This document shows positions 1 to 7,345 of a stretch of 15,383 nt of DNA, piece by piece; within the stretch, counting starts at the first letter, position 1, and each line of letters opens with the position of its first letter. The position numbers were made by a program, and so were the translations under genes. Location: positions 1 to 15,383 of the forward strand of contig CALLQM010000090.1 of the NCBI GenBank assembly GCA_938014855.1. The letters are read 5' to 3'. The notes beneath the pieces were generated by a model, which was given only the letters and a program-made list of their open reading frames with translations, was not told where the DNA came from and did not search any database. Origin of the DNA: an uncultured Clostridia bacterium. Its GTDB lineage: Bacteria; Bacillota; Clostridia; Oscillospirales; Ruminococcaceae.

Positions 1-289
1 CATTAATTCGCCGGAAAACGGCTCACCTTATATATGCAGCTTTTCTGTTCCGGGCTATCGTTCCGAAACGATGCTGCATTTTTTGGAGAGCCGCGGTGTG
101 TTTGTATCCAGCGGTTCGGCTTGCTCAAAAGGAGCCGTAAGCCCTGTTTTGACAGCGATGGGTCTGCCAAAACAGGTAATTGACAGCGCTTTGCGTGTCA
201 GCACGATCTTTGATACCAGTGAACAAGAGCTTGATCGGCTGATTGAAGCATTAAAAGAAGGCATCGCATCGGTTGCGCACGTATCGTAA
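1..289 (+). CDS. Cysteine desulfurase (NifS/IscS-like), C-terminal part, cut by window edge
   Basis: About 95 C-terminal residues of a PLP-dependent cysteine desulfurase, read in the frame starting at base 2. The family takes sulfur from cysteine as an enzyme-bound persulfide. The catalytic-cysteine loop is visible (SSGSACSKG, near bases 110-133), followed by the usual small C-terminal domain with the LRVS segment and a closing helix. The stop is at 287-289. The PLP lysine and N-terminal domain lie outside the window. thiI begins 38 bases downstream on the same strand. In Bacillus the analogous nifZ-thiI pair works together, the desulfurase giving sulfur to a ThiI that lacks its own rhodanese domain; the same division of labour is inferred here. 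Confidence 0.9.
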   Translation, partial: INSPENGSPYICSFSVPGYRSETMLHFLESRGVFVSSGSACSKGAVSPVLTAMGLPKQVIDSALRVSTIFDTSEQELDRLIEALKEGIASVAHVS

Positions 290-327
290 CCGAATTTTCA
301 ACAACAATATCAGAAATGGTGGAAAAC

Positions 328-1497
328 ATGAAAGAACTGATTTTGCTCAAAAGCGGCGAAATGGCGCTCAAAGGGCTGAACCGATCCTATTTTGAAGATA
401 CCCTAATTAAGAATTGCCGCAGGCGTTTGGAGAATTTGGGAAAATTCCGTATTTATAAATCCCAGTCTACGATCTATGTACAGCCGCAGAGCGAGGAAAT
501 TGACCTCGACGAGGCGGTGGACAGGCTGAGCCGTGTGTTTGGAATTGCGGCGCTGACGCGTGCAGCAATCGTGGACAAGGATTTTGATGATATTAAAGGG
601 AAAGCACCCGCTTATCTTGCCCAATGGCTTGATGCTGCAAAAACCTTTAAGGTCGAGGCAAAACGTGCGGATAAAAGCTTTCCGATGAAATCGCCGCAGA
701 TCTGCGCCGAGCTGGGAGCAGTTCTGCTGGATGAATTCCCGCATCTGACGGTGGATGTTCACCATCCGGATGTAACGGTTTATGTGGAAATCCGTGAGCG
801 TGCGGCCTATCTGCATGTGGATCAGATGCATGGAGCCGGAGGACTTCCGGTCGGAACGTCCGGCAATGCGGCACTGCTCATTTCCGGCGGAATCGACAGC
901 CCGGTTGCGGGTTACATGATGGCAAAACGCGGCCTGCAGATTTTTGGGGTTCATTTTGTCAGCCCGCCATACACCAGCGAACATGCGCTGGAAAAGGTAA
1001 AGACGCTCTGCAAAAAAATTGTGCCGTACTGCGGCCGAATCAAGCTTGCAGTTGTGCCGTTTACAGAAATTCAGGAAGCGATCCGCGACAACTGTCCGGA
1101 AGACGTGTTCACAGTCATCATGCGCCGCTGTATGATGAAACTGGCCGAGCGGGTAGCGAAGGACAATAAGTGCGGTGCGCTGATTACCGGAGAGAGCGTG
1201 GCACAGGTGGCAAGTCAGACAATCGCCGCGATTGCATGCACCGATATCGCATGCGAGATGCCGGTATTGCGTCCTGTCATTGGAATGGACAAAGATGAAA
1301 TCGTAAAAATTGCGTATAAAATTGATACCTTTGAAACGTCCATTCTGCCATATGAAGACTGCTGTACCGTTTTTACACCGAAGCATCCGAAAACACAACC
1401 AAAACTTTCTTATATAGAGGAGGCAGAGTCCGGACTGGACAGCGAAACGCTGCTGCAGAAAGCTTATGAGCATATCGAATATGTTACCATCAGCTGA
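328..1497 (+). CDS. thiI: tRNA 4-thiouridine synthase ThiI (tRNA sulfurtransferase)
   Basis: ThiI adenylates uridine 8 of tRNA and replaces its oxygen with sulfur; in many bacteria it also supplies sulfur for thiamine. The N-terminal ferredoxin-like part opens with LLKSGEMALKGLNR, a THUMP domain follows, and the PP-loop ATP-binding motif SGGIDSP lies at about residues 185-191. The C-terminal YEDCCTVFTPKHPKT segment is typical. At about 389 aa it ends where Bacillus ThiI ends and lacks the rhodanese extension of the E. coli protein, so sulfur should come directly from the adjacent desulfurase. I chose ATG 328 because a weak GGTGGA sits just upstream and the family usually begins close to this point; ATG 316 would add four residues but has no visible ribosome binding site. 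The next gene starts 28 bases after the stop. Confidence 0.93.
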   Translation: MKELILLKSGEMALKGLNRSYFEDTLIKNCRRRLENLGKFRIYKSQSTIYVQPQSEEIDLDEAVDRLSRVFGIAALTRAAIVDKDFDDIKGKAPAYLAQWLDAAKTFKVEAKRADKSFPMKSPQICAELGAVLLDEFPHLTVDVHHPDVTVYVEIRERAAYLHVDQMHGAGGLPVGTSGNAALLISGGIDSPVAGYMMAKRGLQIFGVHFVSPPYTSEHALEKVKTLCKKIVPYCGRIKLAVVPFTEIQEAIRDNCPEDVFTVIMRRCMMKLAERVAKDNKCGALITGESVAQVASQTIAAIACTDIACEMPVLRPVIGMDKDEIVKIAYKIDTFETSILPYEDCCTVFTPKHPKTQPKLSYIEEAESGLDSETLLQKAYEHIEYVTIS

Positions 1498-1525
1498 ATC
1501 GGACAAATGAGAGGAGGCGCGACGA

Positions 1526-4500
1526 GTGGTTTCTGAAATCATTGGGGTTGGTGAAGCGCTCGCCACAGGCGATGCGCTAGCCCAAAATGTACAATTGGCA
1601 GCGCGGGAATTGGAAGCGTTTGGCATCAGCGTGCAAGACCAGTGTGCGGTAGGTTCTGATGTGCAAAAGCTGAAAGTTGCCATTGCCCAGGCTCTCAGCC
1701 GCAGTGATGTGGTCGTTTTGATGGGAGGAATGGGCGTCGGGGCGGATGCCATCACGAAAAAGACCGTTTGCCAAGGGCTTGGACGCCGGCTGGTTCTCCA
1801 TGCAGACAGCCTGCGCAGGATACGCAAAGCGTACCAGCATGCGGGACGGCAGATGCCTCAGCAGGTGAAAAAACTTGCGATGCTCCCTGAAAATTCCATC
1901 GTGTTTCCCGGTATTCGGGGAATTACTCCCGGTTGTGCGCTTTCCGCGGGCAGGCAGTTTATCATCCTGCTTCCGGAACGGCCGGAAGAATTCCTGCCGA
2001 TGTTCCAATACAGCGTAATTCCTTATTTGGCGAAGTTTACGCAGGCGGCGGTGGCCGCACATACCGTCAATGTAACGGGCATGGATGTGGAACTTGCCAA
2101 TGAAAAACTATCTGATCTGCTGAAATTGGAAAATCCAACTGTTAGCATTGAATCAAAACCCGGAGAACTGCGGGTTCGTGTTACCGCGCGCGCAAATTCC
2201 AAACAGGAAGCCGCGGCAATCAGTGAACCAGTAATCGCCGATATCCAGCAGAAGCTTGGCGAATCGGTGTACGGCATCGATGCCAAAAACCTGCAAACGG
2301 TTGCGGCCGCCGCGCTGATGGATCGGGGACTTTCGGTTTCCGCGGCGGAATCCTGCACAGGCGGGATGCTCTCGGAACTTTTAAACTCGGTTCCGGGTAC
2401 GCATAAGGTTCTGCGTTATGCGGTATCAGCCGCATCCAGCCGTGTTAAAGAAGAAGCGCTCAGCGTACCTCCAAAAATTATAAAGAAATACGGATCGGTC
2501 AGTGCTCAGGTTGCCGCCGCGATGGCTTATGGTGCGATGATGCAGGGAAATTCCGATATTGGAACTGCCATTACCGGAAGCACCGGCGCGAAAGGCGAAG
2601 ACCAAAAGCATGCCGGCACCGTTTATATAGCAGTTTGTGACAAACAAGAAGTTTGGGTACATAAAATTAAGCTCCCAAAACAAACCGATCCTGTTCTGTT
2701 TCGGCATACAGCCTGCATGGCGGCGCTCGATTTAATGCGCAGATATGCCGCCGCACTGCCGGAACGATTGCCGCAAGGCAATCCGTTGAAAGATGCGTCT
2801 GTCGGAAAAATAGCGAATATAATGGAAAACGAAACTGCCCAAGGTTCAAATAAAGGCGGAAAACGTCCGTGGTATGCGGTTATTTTTCCGATTAAGGGTG
2901 ACGACATGAAAAATATCGTACAAAAATCGATTTTAATCATTGCCGTGCTGGTGTTTTTAGCTTCAGCAGGTTATTTAGTATCCTTTTACGTCCAAGCGGA
3001 AAGCAATAAAAAAATGACCGCAGGACTTGCAGAAATGTATGGAGAAGGTGCATCGGAAGAGGCAATCAAGCAATTAAAAGAATCCGGTGGGTATCCTTCC
3101 GATTATCAAAAAAAGTTCATCAGTCTATATGCCATCAACAGTGATGTTGCCGGCTGGATCAAAATTGAGGATACGCAGGTAAACTATCCGGTTGTGCACT
3201 ATACCGACAATGAATATTATCTGCGGCGCGATTTCTATCGGAAAAACAATAAGCACGGTATTCCGTGGCTGGAAGCCAACAATACCCTAAATCCGCCCAG
3301 CGACAATTATGTCATCTATGGACATAACATGACGGATGGACAGATGTTTGGGGAACTGATGAAATATAAGCCAAGCGGGGAAGGGCTGAACTATCTAAAA
3401 AAACACCCGATTATTTCGTTTTCGGATGTCTACCGTGACAATGACTATCAGATCATCTCTGTGTTTATTACGAATGCCAAGAAAGCATACGGAGAGATTT
3501 TTTATTACAACACGATGCTGAATTTGCAGGACGAAAACGACTTTAACACGTTTGTCGACGGTGTTCGCGCACGTTCCTATTACACCTCGGACATTGATGT
3601 GCAAAAAGGCGATCAGTTCCTGACGCTTTCGACCTGTTCGTATGAATTTGGTGCGGTTTCGGACGATGCGGATGTGCGTACAGTCATTGTTGCGCGCCGT
3701 ATTCGTGACGGGGAAAAGGTAGATGCCAGCAGTATCAATTATGCCTACAACCCAGATCCGTTATTGCCGCCGGGATTTGTGGAAGGACAAAAACAAAAGG
3801 CGGCCGCCGCATCCAAAGCCGCGGCAGAATCTGCGGCTGCCGAATCACAAGCAGCGGCTTCGCAGGAGGCTGCGTCAAAGCAGGCAGCTGCCAGCAGCAG
3901 TACTGCGGTTGCCGGAGTGTCGTCGGAAGTCGAACCATCCAGCTCTGATGAGGAAGAGGCTGAGGTGAATGCCGACGAACAGGCAGAAAGCAAAGTGAGT
4001 CGAGTAAAGGATGCGCTTCGAAAAGCGGAAGATGCATTGGATCGCTCAAAAGAGTATTATTCCGATGTGAAGGATGCCGATACATACGAAACTGCACAGC
4101 ATTATGCAGATAAAGTTCGTGAGTATGCCGATGAGGCACACCGAGCATACAACACGGCATCGGATTTGACGGATGATTTGGAAGAACTCAATGACCATTA
4201 TGAATCGCGGGTAACACAGCGCGCGTTTGATGATGGGTTGGATGCAATGAAAGCGGCAAGATCTGCATGGGAAGATGCGAAGTATTATGCGGATGATGCG
4301 CAGACACTGGCGGCTGAACTCAAGCCGGTGGAGTCGAAACCATCAAGCAGTGAGCCCTCGAGCAGCAGTGAGCCATCAAGCAGTAAGCCCTCGAGCAGTG
4401 AGCCGTCGAGCAGTGAGCCATCAAGCAGTGAGCCCTCGAGCAGTGAGGAGCCTGAACCGAAACCGGAGCCTAAACCGGATCCAGAACCAGAAGAACCATC

Positions 4501-5398
4501 AAGCAGTGAGCCTAAAGATGAAACCGATGGGGAGGATATGGAAGATAGTGGGCAGGAAACACCGCCTGAATCATTGAATGCTGAAATGGAATCTGATGGT
4601 ACAACTGCGGTACTTGCCACATCTGTACAGAAATCCGACCGTCTTACGATTATTTCCGGCGGGAAAAAGCGGTCAGGCAGTGCTTCTGCGATCGTGGCCA
4701 GGGTGGTCATGAACGAAATGGGAACTGGGTTTGACAAAGAGGCCATCAAAGCGCAGGCGGTTGCGGCTTATACATATATCAAGTATCAAAACAAAACCGG
4801 CGTTACGCCTTATCTTGGAACGAAAACCCCCACATCCGACATTCAAAAAACGGTTAATTCGGTCATCGGCGAAGCGGTGTATTATCAAAGAAACTATGCA
4901 TTTACGCCGTTTTATGCGATGAGCGCCGGTGTTACCATTGCCAGCAAGGACGTCTGGGGCGGAAGTTATCCTTATCTGATTTCGGTCGACAGCGAAATTG
5001 AAGAACAGGCCAACAACTACGAACAAAGCGTCACACTGCGAGCGGATTTGGTCGCGGATAAAGTGGAGGCGAAACTGGGAATCGATTTGTATGATTACAG
5101 CGATGACCCTGAGGATTGGTTTGAGATCGAGGATTATGCGGACGGCGGCCGCTATGTAAGCAAGGTGCGCGTGGGTGATCGGAAAATTACCGGTCGAACT
5201 TTTCGCGAGCAGGTATTTGGACTGCGTTCTGCGGCGTTTGACATCCGTTATTCACGCGGAAAGTTCACATTTACGACCTATGGATATGGTCATGGAGTCG
5301 GAATGAGCCAAATTGGAGCGAACTTGTACGCCTCGCAGGAAGACTGGGATTATGTGGATATTCTTACCCATTATTATCCAGGATGCAAAGTAAAATAA
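1526..5398 (+). CDS. CinA - class B sortase - SpoIID/LytB trifunctional fusion protein
   Basis: One uninterrupted 1290-residue frame starting at GTG 1526 behind GAGGAGG (1511-1517). Order seen: CinA MoCF-like domain (about 1-165), CinA middle domain (170-250), CinA/PncC amidase domain (256-413) with AESCTGG (Ser276) and Lys308; short linker; basic stretch and one membrane span (468-489); class B sortase (about 525-728) with YGHNM (His600), TLSTC (Cys704) and RTVIVA (Arg718); Ala/Ser-rich linker (757-800); charged helical, coiled-coil-like region (815-935); PSSSE repeats (939-974); SpoIID domain (about 1050-1290) with NEM (Glu1064), EAIKAQAVAAYTY and GHGVGMSQ (His1256). The families are known respectively for NMN/pyrophosphate-linked activity, transpeptidation and glycan-strand cleavage. 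Predicted topology: CinA in the cytoplasm, the rest outside. The MoCF motifs are degenerate. An internal ATG at 2906 behind AAGGGTG could also start a sortase-SpoIID product. The fusion point rests on a five-A run. Confidence 0.8.
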   Translation: MVSEIIGVGEALATGDALAQNVQLAARELEAFGISVQDQCAVGSDVQKLKVAIAQALSRSDVVVLMGGMGVGADAITKKTVCQGLGRRLVLHADSLRRIRKAYQHAGRQMPQQVKKLAMLPENSIVFPGIRGITPGCALSAGRQFIILLPERPEEFLPMFQYSVIPYLAKFTQAAVAAHTVNVTGMDVELANEKLSDLLKLENPTVSIESKPGELRVRVTARANSKQEAAAISEPVIADIQQKLGESVYGIDAKNLQTVAAAALMDRGLSVSAAESCTGGMLSELLNSVPGTHKVLRYAVSAASSRVKEEALSVPPKIIKKYGSVSAQVAAAMAYGAMMQGNSDIGTAITGSTGAKGEDQKHAGTVYIAVCDKQEVWVHKIKLPKQTDPVLFRHTACMAALDLMRRYAAALPERLPQGNPLKDASVGKIANIMENETAQGSNKGGKRPWYAVIFPIKGDDMKNIVQKSILIIAVLVFLASAGYLVSFYVQAESNKKMTAGLAEMYGEGASEEAIKQLKESGGYPSDYQKKFISLYAINSDVAGWIKIEDTQVNYPVVHYTDNEYYLRRDFYRKNNKHGIPWLEANNTLNPPSDNYVIYGHNMTDGQMFGELMKYKPSGEGLNYLKKHPIISFSDVYRDNDYQIISVFITNAKKAYGEIFYYNTMLNLQDENDFNTFVDGVRARSYYTSDIDVQKGDQFLTLSTCSYEFGAVSDDADVRTVIVARRIRDGEKVDASSINYAYNPDPLLPPGFVEGQKQKAAAASKAAAESAAAESQAAASQEAASKQAAASSSTAVAGVSSEVEPSSSDEEEAEVNADEQAESKVSRVKDALRKAEDALDRSKEYYSDVKDADTYETAQHYADKVREYADEAHRAYNTASDLTDDLEELNDHYESRVTQRAFDDGLDAMKAARSAWEDAKYYADDAQTLAAELKPVESKPSSSEPSSSSEPSSSKPSSSEPSSSEPSSSEPSSSEEPEPKPEPKPDPEPEEPSSSEPKDETDGEDMEDSGQETPPESLNAEMESDGTTAVLATSVQKSDRLTIISGGKKRSGSASAIVARVVMNEMGTGFDKEAIKAQAVAAYTYIKYQNKTGVTPYLGTKTPTSDIQKTVNSVIGEAVYYQRNYAFTPFYAMSAGVTIASKDVWGGSYPYLISVDSEIEEQANNYEQSVTLRADLVADKVEAKLGIDLYDYSDDPEDWFEIEDYADGGRYVSKVRVGDRKITGRTFREQVFGLRSAAFDIRYSRGKFTFTTYGYGHGVGMSQIGANLYASQEDWDYVDILTHYYPGCKVK
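4340..4447 (+). repeat. Tandem 15-bp repeats encoding PSSSE linker
   Basis: Seven head-to-tail units encode PSSSE, PSSSSE, PSSSK and four further PSSSE. The units differ mainly at third codon positions (TCA, TCG or TCC-type serines) and one carries an additional serine codon, so this is an imperfect coding microsatellite. It forms a flexible extracellular spacer before the SpoIID domain. A single extra EPSSSEP follows near 4494-4513. Length is likely to vary between strains by slippage in whole 15-base steps, which would keep the frame. Confidence 0.85.
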
Positions 5399-5402
5399 TA
5401 GG

Positions 5403-5433
5403 AAAACTCCGGAAAATTTGTCCGGAGTTTTCT
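5403..5433 (+). terminator. Rho-independent terminator after the fusion gene
   Basis: A perfect 11-bp stem (AAAACTCCGGA, 5403-5413, pairing with 5421-5431) encloses a 7-base loop and ends in a short T run. It lies five bases past the stop at 5398 and closes the desulfurase-thiI-fusion unit. Confidence 0.88.
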
Positions 5434-5515
5434 GCATTTATAGGCAAAATCTTTAAATTACAATAATTTCCTCCTTTTTTTGTCACAAAATTTAGAATTT
5501 TTGTTAATTTACCTC

Positions 5516-5544
5516 TCCACAAACGGGCAAAACTATGCTATAAT
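5516..5544 (+). promoter_or_regulatory. SigmaA-type promoter with extended -10
   Basis: TATAAT at 5539-5544 is preceded by TG one base upstream (5536-5537), an extended -10. A weak -35 (TCCACA, 5516-5521, four of six) stands 17 bases away. Transcription should begin near 5551, giving a leader of about 50 bases before the sortase start at 5600. The remaining 5434-5515 stretch is AT-rich, with an imperfect palindrome near 5486-5502 and no gene. Confidence 0.75.
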
Positions 5545-5599
5545 AATACCTGTTTATTACAGTCTTTCGTATATACGATGGCAGATGAAGAGGGTTAAT

Positions 5600-6679
5600 A
5601 TGGGATTGATTAAAGCTATTCTACGCGGACTATACTGTTTCTTTGCCGGAATCAAAACAACCTGCAGTGAACTGAGTGAGTGGTACACAACAAATAAGAG
5701 TATTCCGCGCTTTATGCGTAATCAATTTTCGTTGATTGTGATTGTTTTAGCGGTTGTGGCCGGCGGTTGGGGCTTGGTTGCCGCAATCACCAGCGGATCA
5801 GCAATTGGACGGCATTTGCTCGATGATTCTTCTGCTGTGCAGGAATCTGCTGACGAAGCAACGCCTGCTGAAAGTGAAGTGCAGGAGCCGGAAGTTACCT
5901 CCGAACAGGAAGCTTCCTCTGAACAAGCGGCATCTTCTGAAGAAGCGGCAATTGACGCGATTGCCAGTGCGACTCGTTTTGAACCGGTGACCGCAGAGCA
6001 GATGTTCAAAGTGCTCGAAGACCGCACGAAAGAGTATAAAGAAGATCCGGAAAATAAAACGGACGTATTCTCGCCTCCGCCGGCAGGAGATATTGATGCA
6101 TGGAAAAAAATCAACAGCGATGTTGTTGGCTGGATTACGATTTCCAACACAAACATCAACTATCCGGTTGTAATCGGTGCGAATACCGCTTATTATACCA
6201 GCCGTGGCTATTATAAAGAACCCAGCCGCAATGGTGTTATTTGGTTGGATTCTGATACCAAATTTGCAACGAATGGCGCGATTACATCGCAGAACGCGGT
6301 GATTTATGGGCATAACTGGACCAACTGCTGGCGCCCGGTTCGCATCGGGAACCCGAATGACGTAATGCTTGCACAATTGGCGGCTTATGATAATGCGGAG
6401 TTTGCGGCAGAAAATCCATACATTCGTCTGACCACAGTTGACGGCGACCATTTGTATCAGGTCTTTACGGTCTTTTACACGGATTTAAATTTCCATTATA
6501 ACTATGCGGATGGTCAGCGGGTTCCTGGAATCATTTCCAAAGCAAAGGGCATGAGCATACATAAATTTGATGTGCCGGTTTCCAGCACAGATAAGATTAT
6601 AACCTTATCCACCTGTACGCGTGTACTTGGACCTGGAGACAATCAGCGCTTTGTAGTAATGGCAAAGAAAATTTCTTAG
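5600..6679 (+). CDS. Class B-like sortase, membrane anchored
   Basis: A 359-residue cysteine transpeptidase. A cytoplasmic N-terminus with many basic residues is followed by one membrane span (about 43-63), a Glu/Ala/Ser spacer (about 75-115) and the sortase fold. Catalytic candidates: His238 in YGHNW, Cys339 in TLSTC, Arg350 in QRFVVMAKK. The INYPVV strand and the spacing resemble the sortase inside the upstream fusion, so the two are probably related paralogues. ATG 5600 is chosen because GAAGAGGG lies six bases before it; ATG 5585 would place that site inside the gene, and ATG 5480 precedes the promoter. No LPXTG- or NPXTN-type substrate is visible in the window, so its target is unknown. 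A terminator follows at once. Confidence 0.88.
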   Translation: MGLIKAILRGLYCFFAGIKTTCSELSEWYTTNKSIPRFMRNQFSLIVIVLAVVAGGWGLVAAITSGSAIGRHLLDDSSAVQESADEATPAESEVQEPEVTSEQEASSEQAASSEEAAIDAIASATRFEPVTAEQMFKVLEDRTKEYKEDPENKTDVFSPPPAGDIDAWKKINSDVVGWITISNTNINYPVVIGANTAYYTSRGYYKEPSRNGVIWLDSDTKFATNGAITSQNAVIYGHNWTNCWRPVRIGNPNDVMLAQLAAYDNAEFAAENPYIRLTTVDGDHLYQVFTVFYTDLNFHYNYADGQRVPGIISKAKGMSIHKFDVPVSSTDKIITLSTCTRVLGPGDNQRFVVMAKKIS

Positions 6680-6689
6680 TACGCAGAGG

Positions 6690-6719
6690 AAAGCGGCTGC
6701 TTTTAGCAGCCGCTTTTTT
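6690..6719 (+). terminator. Rho-independent terminator/attenuator between sortase and acyltransferase
   Basis: A 12-bp stem (6690-6701 with 6705-6716) with a 3-base loop and a T run to 6719. The ribosome binding site of the next gene starts within about ten bases, leaving no space for a separate promoter. Confidence 0.88.
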
Positions 6720-6742
6720 GATCTAAAAAAGGAGTGATGTTT

Positions 6743-7312
6743 TTGAAAGATCTCATTTTCGAGTTTATAAGACCTTTCTTAACTGCTTTTGCAATGATGC
6801 GGTTTGGCTCCATTTGGGGACTGAAACAGTATCTGCTCAAAAGCGGCAGACATAAATTTTTGGAGCTTGTGTATGGACATTATTTTTTGCGCAAGGGCAG
6901 TTTTATCGGGATCACAAGCGTGATGGATGGAATCCCGTGTTTTCCGCACGGTGTCCTAGGTGTTTTTATATCCAACCGTGCAAAACTAGGCAAAGATGTT
7001 GTAATCTTTCAGCATGTGACGATTGGTTCCAACACCATCCCTGACAGCCGCCATACCGGCAGTCCGACGATTGGCAATAATGTTTATATCGGCGCCGGGG
7101 CAAAAATAATCGGCGGCATCACGATTGGAGATAACTGCCGCATTGGTGCCAATGCGGTGGTATATGAGGACATGCCGCCCAATTCCGTTGCGGTTAGCGC
7201 TCCCACGCGAATCATTCAAAAAGAGTCGCTTGATAACACCTATTACACAACACTGGGCGGCGTGGAGTATTACTATAAAGACAGCAAATTACATAAAAGG
7301 AATGAAGCGTAA
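6743..7312 (+). CDS. Serine acetyltransferase-like hexapeptide-repeat acyltransferase
   Basis: A protein of about 189 residues with a left-handed beta-helix built from hexapeptide turns: TIGNNV, YIGAGA, KIIGGI, TIGDNC, RIGANA. The closing segment DMPPNSVAVSAPTRII is typical of the CysE/serine O-acetyltransferase branch. Histidines in FPHG, FQHVTIG and DSRHTG occupy the acceptor/CoA part of the helix. It lacks most of the long N-terminal helical domain of E. coli CysE, so it may acetylate serine or a cell-surface sugar; the sortase neighbour makes an envelope role conceivable but unproven. Start is ambiguous: GTG 6734 and ATG 6737 overlap or crowd the AAAGGAG at 6728-6734, whereas TTG 6743 has an 8-base spacing and is preferred. 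Confidence 0.75.
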   Translation: MKDLIFEFIRPFLTAFAMMRFGSIWGLKQYLLKSGRHKFLELVYGHYFLRKGSFIGITSVMDGIPCFPHGVLGVFISNRAKLGKDVVIFQHVTIGSNTIPDSRHTGSPTIGNNVYIGAGAKIIGGITIGDNCRIGANAVVYEDMPPNSVAVSAPTRIIQKESLDNTYYTTLGGVEYYYKDSKLHKRNEA

Positions 7313-7340
7313 AAAAAGACGGACATTGTCCGTCTTTTTT
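7312..7340. terminator. Bidirectional terminator between convergent genes
   Basis: GACGGAC (7318-7324) pairs with GTCCGTC (7328-7334) around a three-base loop, flanked by an A run and a T run that lengthen the stem. It can stop transcription of the acyltransferase on the plus strand and of the SpoIIQ-like gene on the minus strand. Confidence 0.88.
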
Positions 7341-7345
7341 GTTTC

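Noticed and set aside
316..327. Earlier thiI start at ATG 316
   Set aside because: No ribosome binding site precedes it; ATG 328 has a GGTGGA nearby and fits the family N-terminus.
403..1827. Long minus-strand open frame of 474 codons opposite thiI and cinA
   Set aside because: It lies antisense to two well-recognised genes, spans their boundary, is rich in Arg/His/Cys in a way typical of shadow frames, and matches no family I know.
4340..4447. Tandem repeats considered as a CRISPR array
   Set aside because: The 15-base units are directly adjacent without spacers and encode a regular PSSSE linker in frame.
4275..4577. Plus-strand 100-codon frame within the PSSSE region
   Set aside because: Repetitive shadow of the repeat in another frame (SHQAVSPRAV units), with no support as a gene.
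5486..5502. AT-rich palindrome upstream of the second sortase promoter as an operator
   Set aside because: It is imperfect, made almost entirely of A and T in an AT-rich stretch, and no regulator gene is nearby, so chance is likely.
5480..5599. Longer N-terminus for the second sortase
   Set aside because: It would start upstream of the -10 promoter element; GAAGAGGG before ATG 5600 marks the real start.
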